Shown here one piece after another: positions 42,503-50,952 of a DNA stretch of 64,000 bases (position 1 is the first letter of the stretch; the number at the start of each line of letters is the position of its first letter). The position numbers were made by a program, and so were the translations under genes. The stretch is from Myxococcus hansupus. GTDB taxonomy: Bacteria; Myxococcota; Myxococcia; Myxococcales; Myxococcaceae. The notes beneath the pieces were generated by a model. The model did not search any database and had not been told where the DNA came from. It saw nothing but the letters and a program-made list of their open reading frames with translations. The DNA is taken from the NCBI RefSeq assembly GCF_000280925.3, contig NZ_CP012109.1, positions 9,398,001 to 9,462,000 of the forward strand, given 5' to 3'.

Positions 42503-42890
42503 GATGCGTTCGAGCCCGGCGCGCGCGCTCATGCGGAGGCAGTGCGTCGGCGGGATTACCGATGCGTCCGAGCCCGGCGCGCACGCTCATGCGGAGGCTG
42601 TGCGTCGGGGGAGTTCCGATGCGTCCGAGTCCTGCGCGTCCGCTCAGTTGCGGGTGCTTGCGTCTGCGGGCTTGCTGATGCGTCCGCCCCCTGCGCGTCA
42701 GCTCAGGCGCGAGTGCTTGTGTCGGCGGGATTACCGATGCGTCCGAGCCCAACGCGCATGCTCAGGCGAGGGTGCCTGCGTCGGCGGGCTTGCGATGCGT
42801 CCGGGCTCGGCGCGTCCGCTCAGGCGCGGGTGTTTGTGTCGGCGGGCTTGCTGATGCATCCGCGCCCGACGCGCGCCCTCAAGCGGACGG
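42503..42890. repeat. Minisatellite: seven imperfect ~58-bp tandem units
   Basis: Units opening with GATGCGTCCG (or one-base variants) start at 42503, 42561, 42618, 42677, 42736, 42793 and 42853, spacing 57-60 bp; the last is partial. The junction between units forms a hairpin in several copies: GCGTCGG, a 7-8 nt loop, then CCGATGC. All six frames translate to Arg/Ser/Ala-rich junk, so it is not coding. It fills most of the 420-bp gap between the hybrid kinase and the convergent hydrolase. Confidence 0.9.
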
Positions 42891-43889
42891 TGACTGCCGC
42901 GCCGGAGCGCTCGCGGAGACCTCCAAGCGCGCCAGCGCATCCCGGATGGCGGCGCACAGCGCGGCGCGCTCCGTGAAGAGCGCGGAGACGTGTCCGGCAT
43001 CCACCCAGCGCAGCTCGCTGCCGGGCCAGTGCGCGTGGAGCGCCAGCGTCTCCTCCCCAGGCACGAAGCCGTCTCGGCGGCATGCGACCAGGACGGCCGC
43101 GTCGGGCTGTTTCGGTGGCGGGAAGCGGGTGAGGTTCGCCAGGTCGAAGATGCGCCCCAGCCGAAGCCGCGCCTGCGCCGCATCCCCGCGAGGGCCATCC
43201 AGCAGGGCGAAGGCGATGGACCAGGACAGCAGCCCCTGGGTGAAGACCGGCACGGGGGATGCCCCCGCCGCCAGCGCCGCCACCGCGACAGGCTCCGAGA
43301 CGACCGCCGCCGTGAGCGCCGCCATGTACCCACCCATGCTGTAGCCCGCGACGCCCAGCCGCGACCGACCCGAGGCACGCAGCCACGCCAGCAGCGCGCG
43401 CGCCTCCTCCACCATGCCCAGGTTCATCAACACGTGGTCGCTGACGGTGCGCAGCGCGCCGCCCTTCTGCCCCAGCGGTCGGCGCAGGCCGTAGTAGGGG
43501 TTCTCCAACAGGAACAGGTCGATGCCTTCCCTCGCGAGCGGCGCATAGAGGCGCTCGCGCAACGAGAAGCCCTCCTCGCGCGACGAGGCCAGGACGATGC
43601 ACGCGCCGCGAGGACTCCCATTCCCGGCGCTCAGCCACCGGACGTGGGCTGTCTGCGCCGCCGCGTCCAGCCCGGCCAGGGGCGAGAGGAAGGTGCCATC
43701 CCGGACCTGGAGACCCCGTTGAAGCCGGGGCTCGCTCCACGCCGGAGTGACGGGCGAGGGCAGGTGCTGGAAGGGCGCGGCCTCGGCCACGTCCTCAAGG
43801 AACTGCTCGTTGCCCCAGCCCTGGGAGAAGAGCCGGCTGCGGCGGGACAGGCCCGCGAAGAGGAAGTCCACCAGATGGGTTCGGGACAC
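42879..43889 (-). CDS. ABHD18-type alpha/beta hydrolase
   Basis: 336 residues from GTG 43889 (AGGA upstream). The stretch IDLFLLENPYYGLRRPLGQK with GALRTVSDHVLMNLGMV is the hallmark of the ABHD18 family (PF09752). The nucleophile is in GVAGYSMGGYMAAL, an acid candidate in ACRRDGFVPGEE, and the His in WVDAGHVSALF. The last 12 residues lie within the minisatellite. It is divergent from the gene at 43938, with only 48 bp between starts and an AT-rich palindrome in between. The substrate is unknown. Confidence 0.9.
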   Translation of the reverse strand: MSRTHLVDFLFAGLSRRSRLFSQGWGNEQFLEDVAEAAPFQHLPSPVTPAWSEPRLQRGLQVRDGTFLSPLAGLDAAAQTAHVRWLSAGNGSPRGACIVLASSREEGFSLRERLYAPLAREGIDLFLLENPYYGLRRPLGQKGGALRTVSDHVLMNLGMVEEARALLAWLRASGRSRLGVAGYSMGGYMAALTAAVVSEPVAVAALAAGASPVPVFTQGLLSWSIAFALLDGPRGDAAQARLRLGRIFDLANLTRFPPPKQPDAAVLVACRRDGFVPGEETLALHAHWPGSELRWVDAGHVSALFTERAALCAAIRDALARLEVSASAPARQSPSA

Positions 43890-43928
43890 GCCGCCATCCT
43901 ATGGCGCGCCCCTTGACGCCCTGACTAT

Positions 43929-43946
43929 TTTAATCAAATGATTAAA
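43929..43946. promoter_or_regulatory. AT-rich 18-bp palindrome between divergent genes
   Basis: TTTAATCA-AA-TGATTAAA is a perfect 8-2-8 inverted repeat in a G+C-rich genome, so chance is unlikely. It lies 40 bp upstream of the leftward hydrolase start and covers the first possible ATG (43938) of the rightward gene. It looks like an operator for a MarR/TetR-type dimer that could control both genes. Confidence 0.6.
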
Positions 43947-44585
43947 TCAATGGGTTCGTTCAGGGGAATGCTTCAGGCGTTGCCTCTCGTCGGCACCTGG
44001 TTCCAGGAGGGCGACATCCAACCCGAGGAGGTCCGGGCCTTCTGGCGGCACATGCAGCGGTGCTTCCAGACCGACGCCGTCCAGCTCGCTGGTTCGCTGG
44101 GCGACGGGCCCTTCGGCCCGAGCGGCCTGTGCCACGCGGGTGGGGCGCGGCCCTGTCCACGGCATGTCGCGGCGGTGGGCCCCTGCCTCCACCTTCCCTT
44201 CGAGGTAGGCGTGCCTCGGGCCGGGTGGGACCTGTGGCGTCAGGTGGTCGCATGCGTGCACGCGCACCAGCACATCCTCCAGGACGAGGCGGCTGGGCCC
44301 GCCGCCTGGGCCCGGAACGAGGTGGAGGCGCTGCGGAGCAACGTGGAGCTCCATTTCTGGCGCCGTGGCACCACGCCGTCTCCCTGGCGTCTGGCCTCGC
44401 GCCTGCGCACGCTGGGGTGTCGCTCGGAGGACATCACCCGGGCTGGGCACGAGCTCGCGCTGGCCTCGGCGTCCGTCCGGCAGGGGGCGGTGGAAAACGA
44501 GGCCTCGCACGTGGCCCTCCAGTGGTTGGAGGCACACGTACCGCACCTGCGATGGAACAAGGCGTATCATCCCAACGCCCGTTAG
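43938..44585 (+). CDS. Hypothetical protein
   Basis: 215 residues from ATG 43938, or 211 from ATG 43950, which would leave the palindrome fully upstream; neither has a good ribosome site. No signal peptide or membrane helix. The composition is protein-like, Trp/His/Cys-containing (VGTWFQEGDIQPEEVRAFWR, then HMQRCFQTD, and LWRQVVACVHAHQHILQDEA). It has five Cys and many His in the middle, so metal binding is possible. The opposite-strand frame is Arg/Pro-rich shadow. I recognise no family. It may be under the palindromic operator at 43929. Confidence 0.55.
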   Translation: MIKSMGSFRGMLQALPLVGTWFQEGDIQPEEVRAFWRHMQRCFQTDAVQLAGSLGDGPFGPSGLCHAGGARPCPRHVAAVGPCLHLPFEVGVPRAGWDLWRQVVACVHAHQHILQDEAAGPAAWARNEVEALRSNVELHFWRRGTTPSPWRLASRLRTLGCRSEDITRAGHELALASASVRQGAVENEASHVALQWLEAHVPHLRWNKAYHPNAR

Positions 44586-44631
44586 GAATGCAGCCGGGGG
44601 GCGCCGGGCTTATCACTTCAAGGTGCCCCCC

Positions 44632-45288
44632 ATGACCGCTCAAGAACGCATCGAGCGTGCCGCCAGCGCGCTGAAGGTCTTCCCCCTCCCGTCGGCGGTG
44701 CTGTTCCCGCACACCGTCATTCCGCTGCACATCTTCGAGCCGCGTTACCGGGCGCTGGTCCGGGATGCGCTGGCGGGAGATCGCATCCTCGCGCTGTCCC
44801 AGTTGGAGCCGGGCTGGGAAGGCGACTACGGGGGCCGTCCGCCCATGCAGCCCCTGATGTGCGCGGGCGTCATCGTCTGGGACGAACAGGTGGAAGAGGG
44901 CCGCTACAACATCCTGCTCCAGGGCGTCTGCCGCGTCCGCATGACGTCCGAGCTGACAGAGGACAAGGCCTACCGCGAGGTCCAGGCGGAGGCGCTGCCG
45001 GACTTCCCCTACGAGGGCCCGGAGGAGGAGCAGCTCCGGCAGGCCGTCTTCGAGCTGGCCGGCCGCGTGCCGCCGTCCTTCGCGGAGAACCTGCTGCCGG
45101 TGGCCGCGCGGGCCCAGGGTGGAATGCTCGCGGATGTGGTCGCCTCGGCCGTCATTCCAGAGCCGGAGCGGCGGCAGGCGCTGCTGGCGGAGCTGGACGT
45201 GAAGCGGCGCCTGGAGGGCGTCCTGGAGGACGTGGGGGCGCTCATCGGCCGGCTCCAGCCGCTGCGGCCCACGGGCCCCCTGAACTGA
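44632..45288 (+). CDS. Lon N-terminal (substrate-binding) domain protein
   Basis: 218 residues from ATG 44632. The PUA-like Lon N-domain is clear: LKVFPLPSAVLFPHTVIPLH then IFEPRYRALVRDALAGDR, LMCAGVIVWDEQVEEGRYNI then LLQGVCRVR. The C-terminal part is helical (LLAELDVKRRLEGVLEDVGA). No AAA+ or protease domain follows, as in the widespread stand-alone LonN proteins thought to bind or deliver substrates. It is followed 82 bp later by NAD synthetase in the same direction. Confidence 0.93.
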   Translation: MTAQERIERAASALKVFPLPSAVLFPHTVIPLHIFEPRYRALVRDALAGDRILALSQLEPGWEGDYGGRPPMQPLMCAGVIVWDEQVEEGRYNILLQGVCRVRMTSELTEDKAYREVQAEALPDFPYEGPEEEQLRQAVFELAGRVPPSFAENLLPVAARAQGGMLADVVASAVIPEPERRQALLAELDVKRRLEGVLEDVGALIGRLQPLRPTGPLN

Positions 45289-45370
45289 GGCGGGTTGCGC
45301 TTGCCTTGCGCGTCGGGCCGCGCATTGCTGCGCCCCGGACGTGGCATCGAAAGGGACGGGAGCGACAACC

Positions 45371-47263
45371 ATGCGGCTCGTGAAGCTCGGGCTTGCCAGC
45401 GTGAACACCACCGTGGGCGCCTTCACGCGGAACACGGACAAGGCGCTGGCCCAGGCCGGGAAGATGGCGGCGGACGGCGTGACGGTGGGCGTCTTCCAGG
45501 AGCAGGTCATCGCCGGCTACCCGGCCGAGGACATGGTGCAGTGGCAGGGCTTCATGGACCGCCAGTGGCCGGAGCTGGAGCGCTTCGCGCGTGAGACGGC
45601 GTCGCTGTCCACCGTCTTCGTCGTGGGCGTGGGCATCGCGCACCAGGGCCTGCGCCTCAACTGCGCGGCGGTGGTGGCCGGTGGCCGGATCCTGGGCCTG
45701 GTCCCCAAGGAGAAGCTGCCCACCTACAGCGTCTTCTACGAGGCGCGCACCTTCGGCCGAGGCCAGGCGGGCATGGCGGAGGTCCACCGCGGCGTGCCGC
45801 TGGGGGACTACCTGTTCCGCTTCGACTTCGGCGTGGTGTCACCGGAGGTCTGCGAGGACATCTGGAGCGCGGACGGCCCCATGCGGCGGCGCACGTACTC
45901 CGGCGCGGAGCTGGTGGTGAACCTGTCCGCGTCGCCCTTCCGGCTGGGCTTCGTGGAGACGCGGCGCGAGCTCATCGCCACGCGCGCGGCGGACCATCAG
46001 TGCACCATCGCCTACTGCAACGCGGTGGGCAGCAACGACGGCCTCATCTTCGACGGCGGCGGCTTCCTCAACCAGAACGGGCGCCACGTCATGGAGACGC
46101 CGCGCTTCCAGGAGGGCTACGCGGCGGCGGTGGTGGACCTGGACCGCACCCTGCGCCTGCGCGCGGAGGCCACCACGTGGCGCGTGGACCGCGAGTCGTG
46201 GCTCGCGGCGGGAGGCCAGGAGGTGCCGGTGCTGGACTGCACCGAGGCCGTGCGGACGCGGCGCGACGCGCTGACGTATCCGGTGCCCGCGCACCGCAGC
46301 TTCTTCCTGCCGTCGCCGGACACGCGGCGGGGCGCGCGCGAGGCGCTGTGCGAGGACATCCTGGACGCGCTCTCGCTGGGCGTGGGCGACTACTTCGAGA
46401 AGACGCGCGCCTTCAAGGTGCTGGGCATCGCGCTGTCGGGCGGGCGGGACTCGCTGCTGACGCTGCTCATCGCGCACCGCTACGCGAAGCGGGCGCGGCC
46501 GGAGAACCCGGGCTCGCTCATCCAGGCGTTCTACATGCCCAGCCGCTTCTCCAGCGACGCCACGCGCGACGCGGCGGAGACGATGGCGCGCGAGCTGGGC
46601 GTGGCCTTCCAGGTGGTGTCCATCGACGAGGCCTTCGAGCGCGAGCGCGCCGTGGCCCAGACGATGCTGGGCGGCAAGGAGGTCACGCCGATTACGGAGC
46701 AGAACATCCAGGCCCGCCTGCGCGCGCAGCGCATGTGGAACTGGAGCAACTCCTGCGGCGGCCTGTTCCTCCAGACGGGCAACATGAGCGAGAAGTCCGT
46801 GGGCTACACCACCATTGGCGGTGACCTCATGGGCGCGCTGGCCGTCATCGCCAACGTGCCGAAGACGGTGGTGATGTACCTGCTCGACTACCTCCAGAAC
46901 ACCACGGGCTACGAGGGCATCCGCAAGGTGCTCGCCAAGCCCGCGGGGCCGGAGCTGGCGCATGACCAGGTGGGCGAGGACGAGCTGATGCCGTTCCCCA
47001 TCCTGGATGCGTGCTTCTACCTGTACGGCAGCGAGAAGCTGACGCCCGCCGAAATCCTCCAGGCCCTCACCGCCATGTTCCCGGAGGTGGAGTCCGCGCG
47101 GCTCGGCGGCTACGTGGAGAAGTTCGTCCGCCTCTTCCAGCAGTCCATCTACAAGTGGGTGCAGTCGCCGCTGTCGCTGCACATCGGCAACCTGGACCTG
47201 GACCGTGAGCGCGCGCTTCAGCTTCCCGTCGTCACCAGCGCGGAGTGGATGCGCCCGGGGTAG
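45371..47263 (+). CDS. nadE: Glutamine-dependent NAD+ synthetase
   Basis: 630 residues. The N-terminal nitrilase-type glutaminase has the triad Glu44 (GVFQEQVIAGYP), Lys113/115 (LVPKEKLPTYS) and Cys161 (SPEVCEDIW). The C-terminal synthetase has the PP-loop SGGRDS (356-361), then the NMSEKSVGYTTIGGDLMGAL segment and a long C-terminus. It amidates nicotinic-acid adenine dinucleotide using glutamine-derived ammonia and ATP, the last step of NAD synthesis. The start ATG 45371 follows a GGGAG-like site. Confidence 0.95.
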   Translation: MRLVKLGLASVNTTVGAFTRNTDKALAQAGKMAADGVTVGVFQEQVIAGYPAEDMVQWQGFMDRQWPELERFARETASLSTVFVVGVGIAHQGLRLNCAAVVAGGRILGLVPKEKLPTYSVFYEARTFGRGQAGMAEVHRGVPLGDYLFRFDFGVVSPEVCEDIWSADGPMRRRTYSGAELVVNLSASPFRLGFVETRRELIATRAADHQCTIAYCNAVGSNDGLIFDGGGFLNQNGRHVMETPRFQEGYAAAVVDLDRTLRLRAEATTWRVDRESWLAAGGQEVPVLDCTEAVRTRRDALTYPVPAHRSFFLPSPDTRRGAREALCEDILDALSLGVGDYFEKTRAFKVLGIALSGGRDSLLTLLIAHRYAKRARPENPGSLIQAFYMPSRFSSDATRDAAETMARELGVAFQVVSIDEAFERERAVAQTMLGGKEVTPITEQNIQARLRAQRMWNWSNSCGGLFLQTGNMSEKSVGYTTIGGDLMGALAVIANVPKTVVMYLLDYLQNTTGYEGIRKVLAKPAGPELAHDQVGEDELMPFPILDACFYLYGSEKLTPAEILQALTAMFPEVESARLGGYVEKFVRLFQQSIYKWVQSPLSLHIGNLDLDRERALQLPVVTSAEWMRPG

Positions 47264-47428
47264 CACGCCGCCGTCCGCTGCCCATACCGCAAAGGTGTGG
47301 GCAGTCCTCCACGCCCGGCGGGCCGCTTCCCAGGCAATTACCCTGAAGGGTGAGTGCCGGTGTCGCGCCTTGCCGGACGTCGGGTGGGAAACAACCTTCA
47401 TGTCTGCCACTCGACGATGGAGGCATGG

Positions 47429-48661
47429 ATGAAAGCGAAGATTCTGGCGGGCGCCGTGGCGGCGCTCATGTACGGAGGGGTTGCTGTTGCCAATGACGGC
47501 GACTGCCCACCACCGCAGGCCAGCGCCAGCCAAAACCAGCAGGGCACGATGGTGGCGCAGGCGCAGCAGAACGACATGAGCGGGGACGGCACGCTCCAGG
47601 AGGATGACGTCATCATCCTGGAGACGCAGCCGGTTCCCGACGGGTCGGGCAACTCGTCTCAGGACGGCATGGGCGGCAGCGGCGACCAGGGCCTGGACGA
47701 CTCGGGCATGGGCGGCAGCGGCGACCAGGGCCTGGACGACTCGGGCATGGGCGGCAGCGGCCAGCAGGGCTCGAAGGCCCAGGGCGACATCTACATGAAC
47801 GTGCCCGTGCGCTGCGAGCCCGTGGGGCAGCAGGGCACGGGTGGCAGCGGGCAGGAGTCGATGACGCCGCCTCCCGCCGCGACGCCTCCTCCTCCGGCGA
47901 CGCCGCCTCCCGCGGCGCCCCAGGGCACGCATGACAGCGAGCAGCTCGTGGTGCCGCCGGCGCCGCCGCTGGGCACGGGGGGCAGTGGCCAGCCCTCGGC
48001 GCCGGTGTACCCGGAGCCGGAGTCCACCTACGCGCCGGACGCCGTGGGTGGCAGCGGCCTGGCCACGACGCCGCCTCCCTCTGACTTCCAGCCCTCGGCC
48101 GAGCGCGCCGGGCGCACGGAGGTGAAGAAGGAGGAGCACAACAAGATCAAAGGCCTCTCCGTGATGCTGGGCGGTGGTGTGGAGGGTTACACCGGCGCGC
48201 TGGCTCCGCAGATCAGCCCGGGTGCCACCGCGGGTGTGCGCGCGGCCATCCGGCCCTCCAAGGTGCTGGGGCTCGAGCTGGGCTACACCGGCGCGCTGAA
48301 CAACATCCGAAACGAGGAGACGGGCACGAGCGGCCCGGACCTCGTGCGTAACGGTGGCCAGGCCGTCTTGACGCTGGGCATCACGCCCACCGCGTGGCAG
48401 CCGTACCTGCTGGGCGGCATCGGCATCAACAACTACAACTTCCGGGGCGGCGAGGCCCTGGGGTACCGCGATGACACCGTGGGCAACGTGCCCGCGGGCG
48501 TGGGTCTGCGAGGTCACGTGGGCCACTTCGTGGTGGACGCGCGCGCCAACTACAACTTCCTCTTCGACAAGGACTTCGCCCCGGGCATCGAGCGCGGCGG
48601 CGGTGACTTCGAGGGAGGCGGCAGCTACCAGGGCACCGTGAGCATCGGCGGTACCTTCTGA
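47429..48661 (+). CDS. Outer-membrane beta-barrel protein with Gly/Pro-rich N-terminal region
   Basis: 410 residues from ATG 47429 (GGAGG site). A signal peptide (ILAGAVAALMYGGVAVA) leads to a low-complexity region (about 30-250) of Gln, Gly, Ser, Pro and Asp with two perfect 13-residue duplicates (MGGSGDQGLDDSG) and Pro-rich blocks. From about residue 250 the alternating pattern (GLSVMLGGGVEGYTGALAPQ, LGLELGYTGALNNIRNEETG, AWQPYLLGGIGINNYNF, VVDARANYNFLFD) and the terminal VSIGGTF (Phe end) indicate an 8-stranded OmpA-like barrel. It is probably an envelope structural or adhesion protein. Confidence 0.85.
   Translation: MKAKILAGAVAALMYGGVAVANDGDCPPPQASASQNQQGTMVAQAQQNDMSGDGTLQEDDVIILETQPVPDGSGNSSQDGMGGSGDQGLDDSGMGGSGDQGLDDSGMGGSGQQGSKAQGDIYMNVPVRCEPVGQQGTGGSGQESMTPPPAATPPPPATPPPAAPQGTHDSEQLVVPPAPPLGTGGSGQPSAPVYPEPESTYAPDAVGGSGLATTPPPSDFQPSAERAGRTEVKKEEHNKIKGLSVMLGGGVEGYTGALAPQISPGATAGVRAAIRPSKVLGLELGYTGALNNIRNEETGTSGPDLVRNGGQAVLTLGITPTAWQPYLLGGIGINNYNFRGGEALGYRDDTVGNVPAGVGLRGHVGHFVVDARANYNFLFDKDFAPGIERGGGDFEGGGSYQGTVSIGGTF
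47669..47761 (+). repeat. Perfect 39-bp tandem duplication in barrel-protein gene
   Basis: Two identical 39-bp units start at 47669 and 47708, with a third partial unit from 47747. They encode MGGSGDQGLDDSG and keep frame. Base-perfect identity points to a recent duplication. Confidence 0.9.
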
Positions 48662-48691
48662 GACAGAGAAAAGCCCCTTGAGGCTTGAAGC

Positions 48692-48730
48692 GGAGGCGCG
48701 GTGCCCGGTAGCAAACGGGCCCGCGCCTCC
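48692..48730 (+). terminator. 15-bp hairpin after the barrel-protein gene
   Basis: GGAGGCGCGG (48692) with CCGCGCCTCC (48721) and GCCCG (48703) with CGGGC (48716) form a stem interrupted only by a single T bulge; the loop is GTAGCAAA. It is followed by GTGCTTTC. A smaller hairpin (AAGCC/GGCTT) lies just upstream. Confidence 0.7.
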
Positions 48731-48803
48731 GTGCTTTCAAGAGCGGCGCGAGCGTTGCGGGCGCGCTAAGGTGTCGCTCTTCACGCGGTCAGAGGAGTGT
48801 TGG

Positions 48804-49127
48804 ATGGCCTTGAATGTGGAAGACGTGAAGGTTGGCACCGGCGCCGAGGCGACGTCCGGCAAGTCGGTCACCGTGCACTACGTGGGGACGCTGACCAGCG
48901 GCTCCAAGTTCGACAGCAGCCGCGACCGGGGCCAGGGCTTCACCTTCCGGCTGGGCGCCGGGCAGGTCATCGAGGGGTGGGACAAGGGCGTGGCCGGCAT
49001 GAAGGTGGGTGGCGTGCGCAAGCTCACCATCCCGCCTGAGATGGGTTATGGCGCGCGGGGCTTCCCCCCCGTTATTCCTCCCAACTCCACCCTGCTGTTC
49101 GAGGTGGAACTCCTGGACGTTCGTTAA
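48804..49127 (+). CDS. FKBP-type peptidyl-prolyl isomerase
   Basis: 107 residues, single-domain FKBP. GKSVTVHYVGTLTSGSKFDSS then RDRGQGFTFRLGAGQVIEGW, PPEMGYGARGFPPVIPPNST and LLFEVELLDV are the FK506-binding fold with its active-site aromatic residues (Tyr26, Phe36, Trp59, Tyr80 region). It catalyses cis-trans isomerisation of prolyl bonds and has no signal peptide, so it is cytosolic. GAGGAG precedes ATG 48804. It is 14 bp upstream of the thioredoxin gene, and the two probably share a transcript. Confidence 0.96.
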   Translation: MALNVEDVKVGTGAEATSGKSVTVHYVGTLTSGSKFDSSRDRGQGFTFRLGAGQVIEGWDKGVAGMKVGGVRKLTIPPEMGYGARGFPPVIPPNSTLLFEVELLDVR

Positions 49128-49141
49128 AAGCGAGGCCCTGC

Positions 49142-49519
49142 ATGGCGGCGGTGGAAATCACCAAGGACAACTTCAAGGAGACGGTGTCCAAGGAGGGCAT
49201 TGTCATCCTGGACTGGTGGGCGTCGTGGTGCGGCCCGTGCCGTGCCTTCGCACCCATCTTCGAACAGACCTCGACCAAGCACCCGGACGTCGTCTTCGGG
49301 AAGATTGATACGGACGCCCAGCAGGAGCTGTCGGGCGCGTTCGAGATTCGCTCCATTCCCACGTTGATGGTGTTCCGGGATGGGATTCTCCTGTTCGAGC
49401 AGCCCGGCGCGTTGCCGGCCGCCGCGCTGGAGGACCTGCTCAGCCAGGTGAAGGCGCTGGACATGGAGCAGGTGAAGAAGGAAGTCGCCGCCCGGCGGAC
49501 CGAGACTCCGCAGGCCTGA
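49142..49519 (+). CDS. Thioredoxin
   Basis: 125 residues. The active site WASWCGPC has Cys30 and Cys33, with SIPTLMVFRDG carrying the cis-Pro. The core is standard TrxA; the C-terminus is extended by ~18 residues (KKEVAARRTETPQA). It reduces protein disulfides in the cytosol and, through family relatives, can feed methionine sulfoxide reductases. It is coupled closely to the FKBP gene. A 10-bp hairpin follows at 49542. Confidence 0.95.
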   Translation: MAAVEITKDNFKETVSKEGIVILDWWASWCGPCRAFAPIFEQTSTKHPDVVFGKIDTDAQQELSGAFEIRSIPTLMVFRDGILLFEQPGALPAAALEDLLSQVKALDMEQVKKEVAARRTETPQA

Positions 49520-49541
49520 GGCTTCAAGAACCAAGGGAGGG

Positions 49542-49567
49542 GGCCGGCGGCACGTCCGCTGCCGGCC
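49542..49567 (+). terminator. Hairpin after thioredoxin
   Basis: GGCCGGCGGC at 49542 pairs with GCTGCCGGCC at 49558 (one G-T pair), with a 6-nt loop, 22 bp after the thioredoxin stop. There is no T tract. Confidence 0.5.
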
Positions 49568-49709
49568 GCTTCCTGGGTGTCGTGGCCCGGGCGGCGGACG
49601 CCGGAACGGGATGGCGGCGGGGTGTGTTGATCGGAAGTGGCGCGCATCGGTCAGGCCGGACGGGTCTGCCTGCGGGGCCGCTCCCTTCCACCCCTCACGT
49701 CTGGATTCG

Positions 49710-50945
49710 ATGCTGCATTCTTCTTCTCGAGAGACCTCGAACGGGGACCTGCCGCGCGCGCGCATCCTCCTCGTGGACGACACGCCCGCCAATCTGCTGT
49801 CCCTGGAGGCCATCCTGGAGCCGCTGGGCCAGGAGCTGGTGCTGGCGCGCTCGGGCGAGGAGGCGCTGCGTGAGCTGCTGCGCGGCGAGTTCGCCTGCAT
49901 CCTGATGGACGTGCAGATGCCAGGGCTGGATGGCCTGGAGACGGCGAACCTCATCCGGGCACGCGAGCGGACGCGCCACCTGCCCATCCTCTTCATCACC
50001 GCGCTCAGCCGGGAGGCGGCCTTCGTCACGCGCGGGTATGAGCATGGGGCGGTGGACTACCTGCTCAAGCCCGTGGATCCGGACATCCTGCGCACCAAGG
50101 TGCAGGTGTTCGTGGACCTGTCCCGGCGCGGCGAGATGGTGAAGCGGCAAGCGGTGGAGCTCGCGGAGCGACGACAGGCCGAGGAGGCTTCCCAGCGAGC
50201 CTCGGAGCTGGAGCAGCAGCTCATGGGCATCGTCGGCCATGACATCCGCACGCCCTTGTCCGTCGTCCTGGCCACGGCGAAATCCCAGCTCGCCCATGCC
50301 GAACTCGCCCCGGAGCAGCAGAAGGCGTTCGAGCGCGTGGCGCGCGGCGGGGAGCGCATCCAGCAAATCGTGGACCTGCTGACGGACTTCACGCGCTCGC
50401 GGCTGGGCGGCGGCATCCCCGTCGTGCCACGGGCTGGCGACCTCAACGAACTCTGCCGCGAGGTGGCGGACGAGCTGCACGTGGCCCGGCCGGGCCGCGT
50501 CATCCAATGCGACTTCTCGCGCGACAGCCTGCACGGCGTCTGGGACCTGGAGCGCATGGCGCAGGTGCTGGCCAACCTGTTGGACAACGCCTTGAAGTAC
50601 AGCCCGGAGTCGTCCGCCGTCCGCCTGTCCACCTGGGAGAAGCCGGACGCCGTCTTCGTGGAGGTCCACAACGCGGGCGCGCCCATTCCCCAGGAGCTGT
50701 TGCCGCACCTCTTCGACGCCTTCCGGCGGGGCGAGGCCACGCGCGAGCAGGCGAAGGCGAGCTTGGGGCTGGGGCTCTACATCGCCCGGGCGGTGGTCGA
50801 GGCGCACCGGGGGCGCTTGAGCGTGCGCTCGTCGGAATCCGAGGGCACCACCTTCCGCATCTGCCTGCCGCGCTGCGCGGATGCCCGCTCGCGCGGCAGT
50901 CGTCCGGAAGAGGCCAGCGCGGCCCCGTCGCCGATGCCCGCTTGA
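49710..50945 (+). CDS. Receiver-histidine kinase (N-terminal REC)
   Basis: 411 residues from ATG 49710; the in-frame extension to 49611 is not domain-like. The receiver (about 17-135) has VDDTPANLLSLEAILEP and phospho-acceptor Asp67 (ILMDVQMPGLDG), then DYLLKPVDPDILRTK. A coiled-coil linker leads to the H-box GIVGHDIRTPLSVVLA (His177), N-box VLANLLDNALKYSPESSAVR and G-box KASLGLGLYIARAVVEAHRG. Such REC-kinases usually act within phosphorelays. No signal or membrane helix is present. No cognate gene is adjacent. Confidence 0.93.
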   Translation: MLHSSSRETSNGDLPRARILLVDDTPANLLSLEAILEPLGQELVLARSGEEALRELLRGEFACILMDVQMPGLDGLETANLIRARERTRHLPILFITALSREAAFVTRGYEHGAVDYLLKPVDPDILRTKVQVFVDLSRRGEMVKRQAVELAERRQAEEASQRASELEQQLMGIVGHDIRTPLSVVLATAKSQLAHAELAPEQQKAFERVARGGERIQQIVDLLTDFTRSRLGGGIPVVPRAGDLNELCREVADELHVARPGRVIQCDFSRDSLHGVWDLERMAQVLANLLDNALKYSPESSAVRLSTWEKPDAVFVEVHNAGAPIPQELLPHLFDAFRRGEATREQAKASLGLGLYIARAVVEAHRGRLSVRSSESEGTTFRICLPRCADARSRGSRPEEASAAPSPMPA

Positions 50946-50952
50946 GGCTCCG

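Noticed and set aside
42542..42976. 144-codon plus-strand frame through the minisatellite
   Set aside because: Repetitive Arg/Cys/Ala translation that follows the DNA repeat period rather than protein constraints.
45839..48526. 895-codon minus-strand frame across nadE and the barrel gene
   Set aside because: It crosses two real plus-strand genes, is Arg/Ala/His-rich and has no motif or sensible start.
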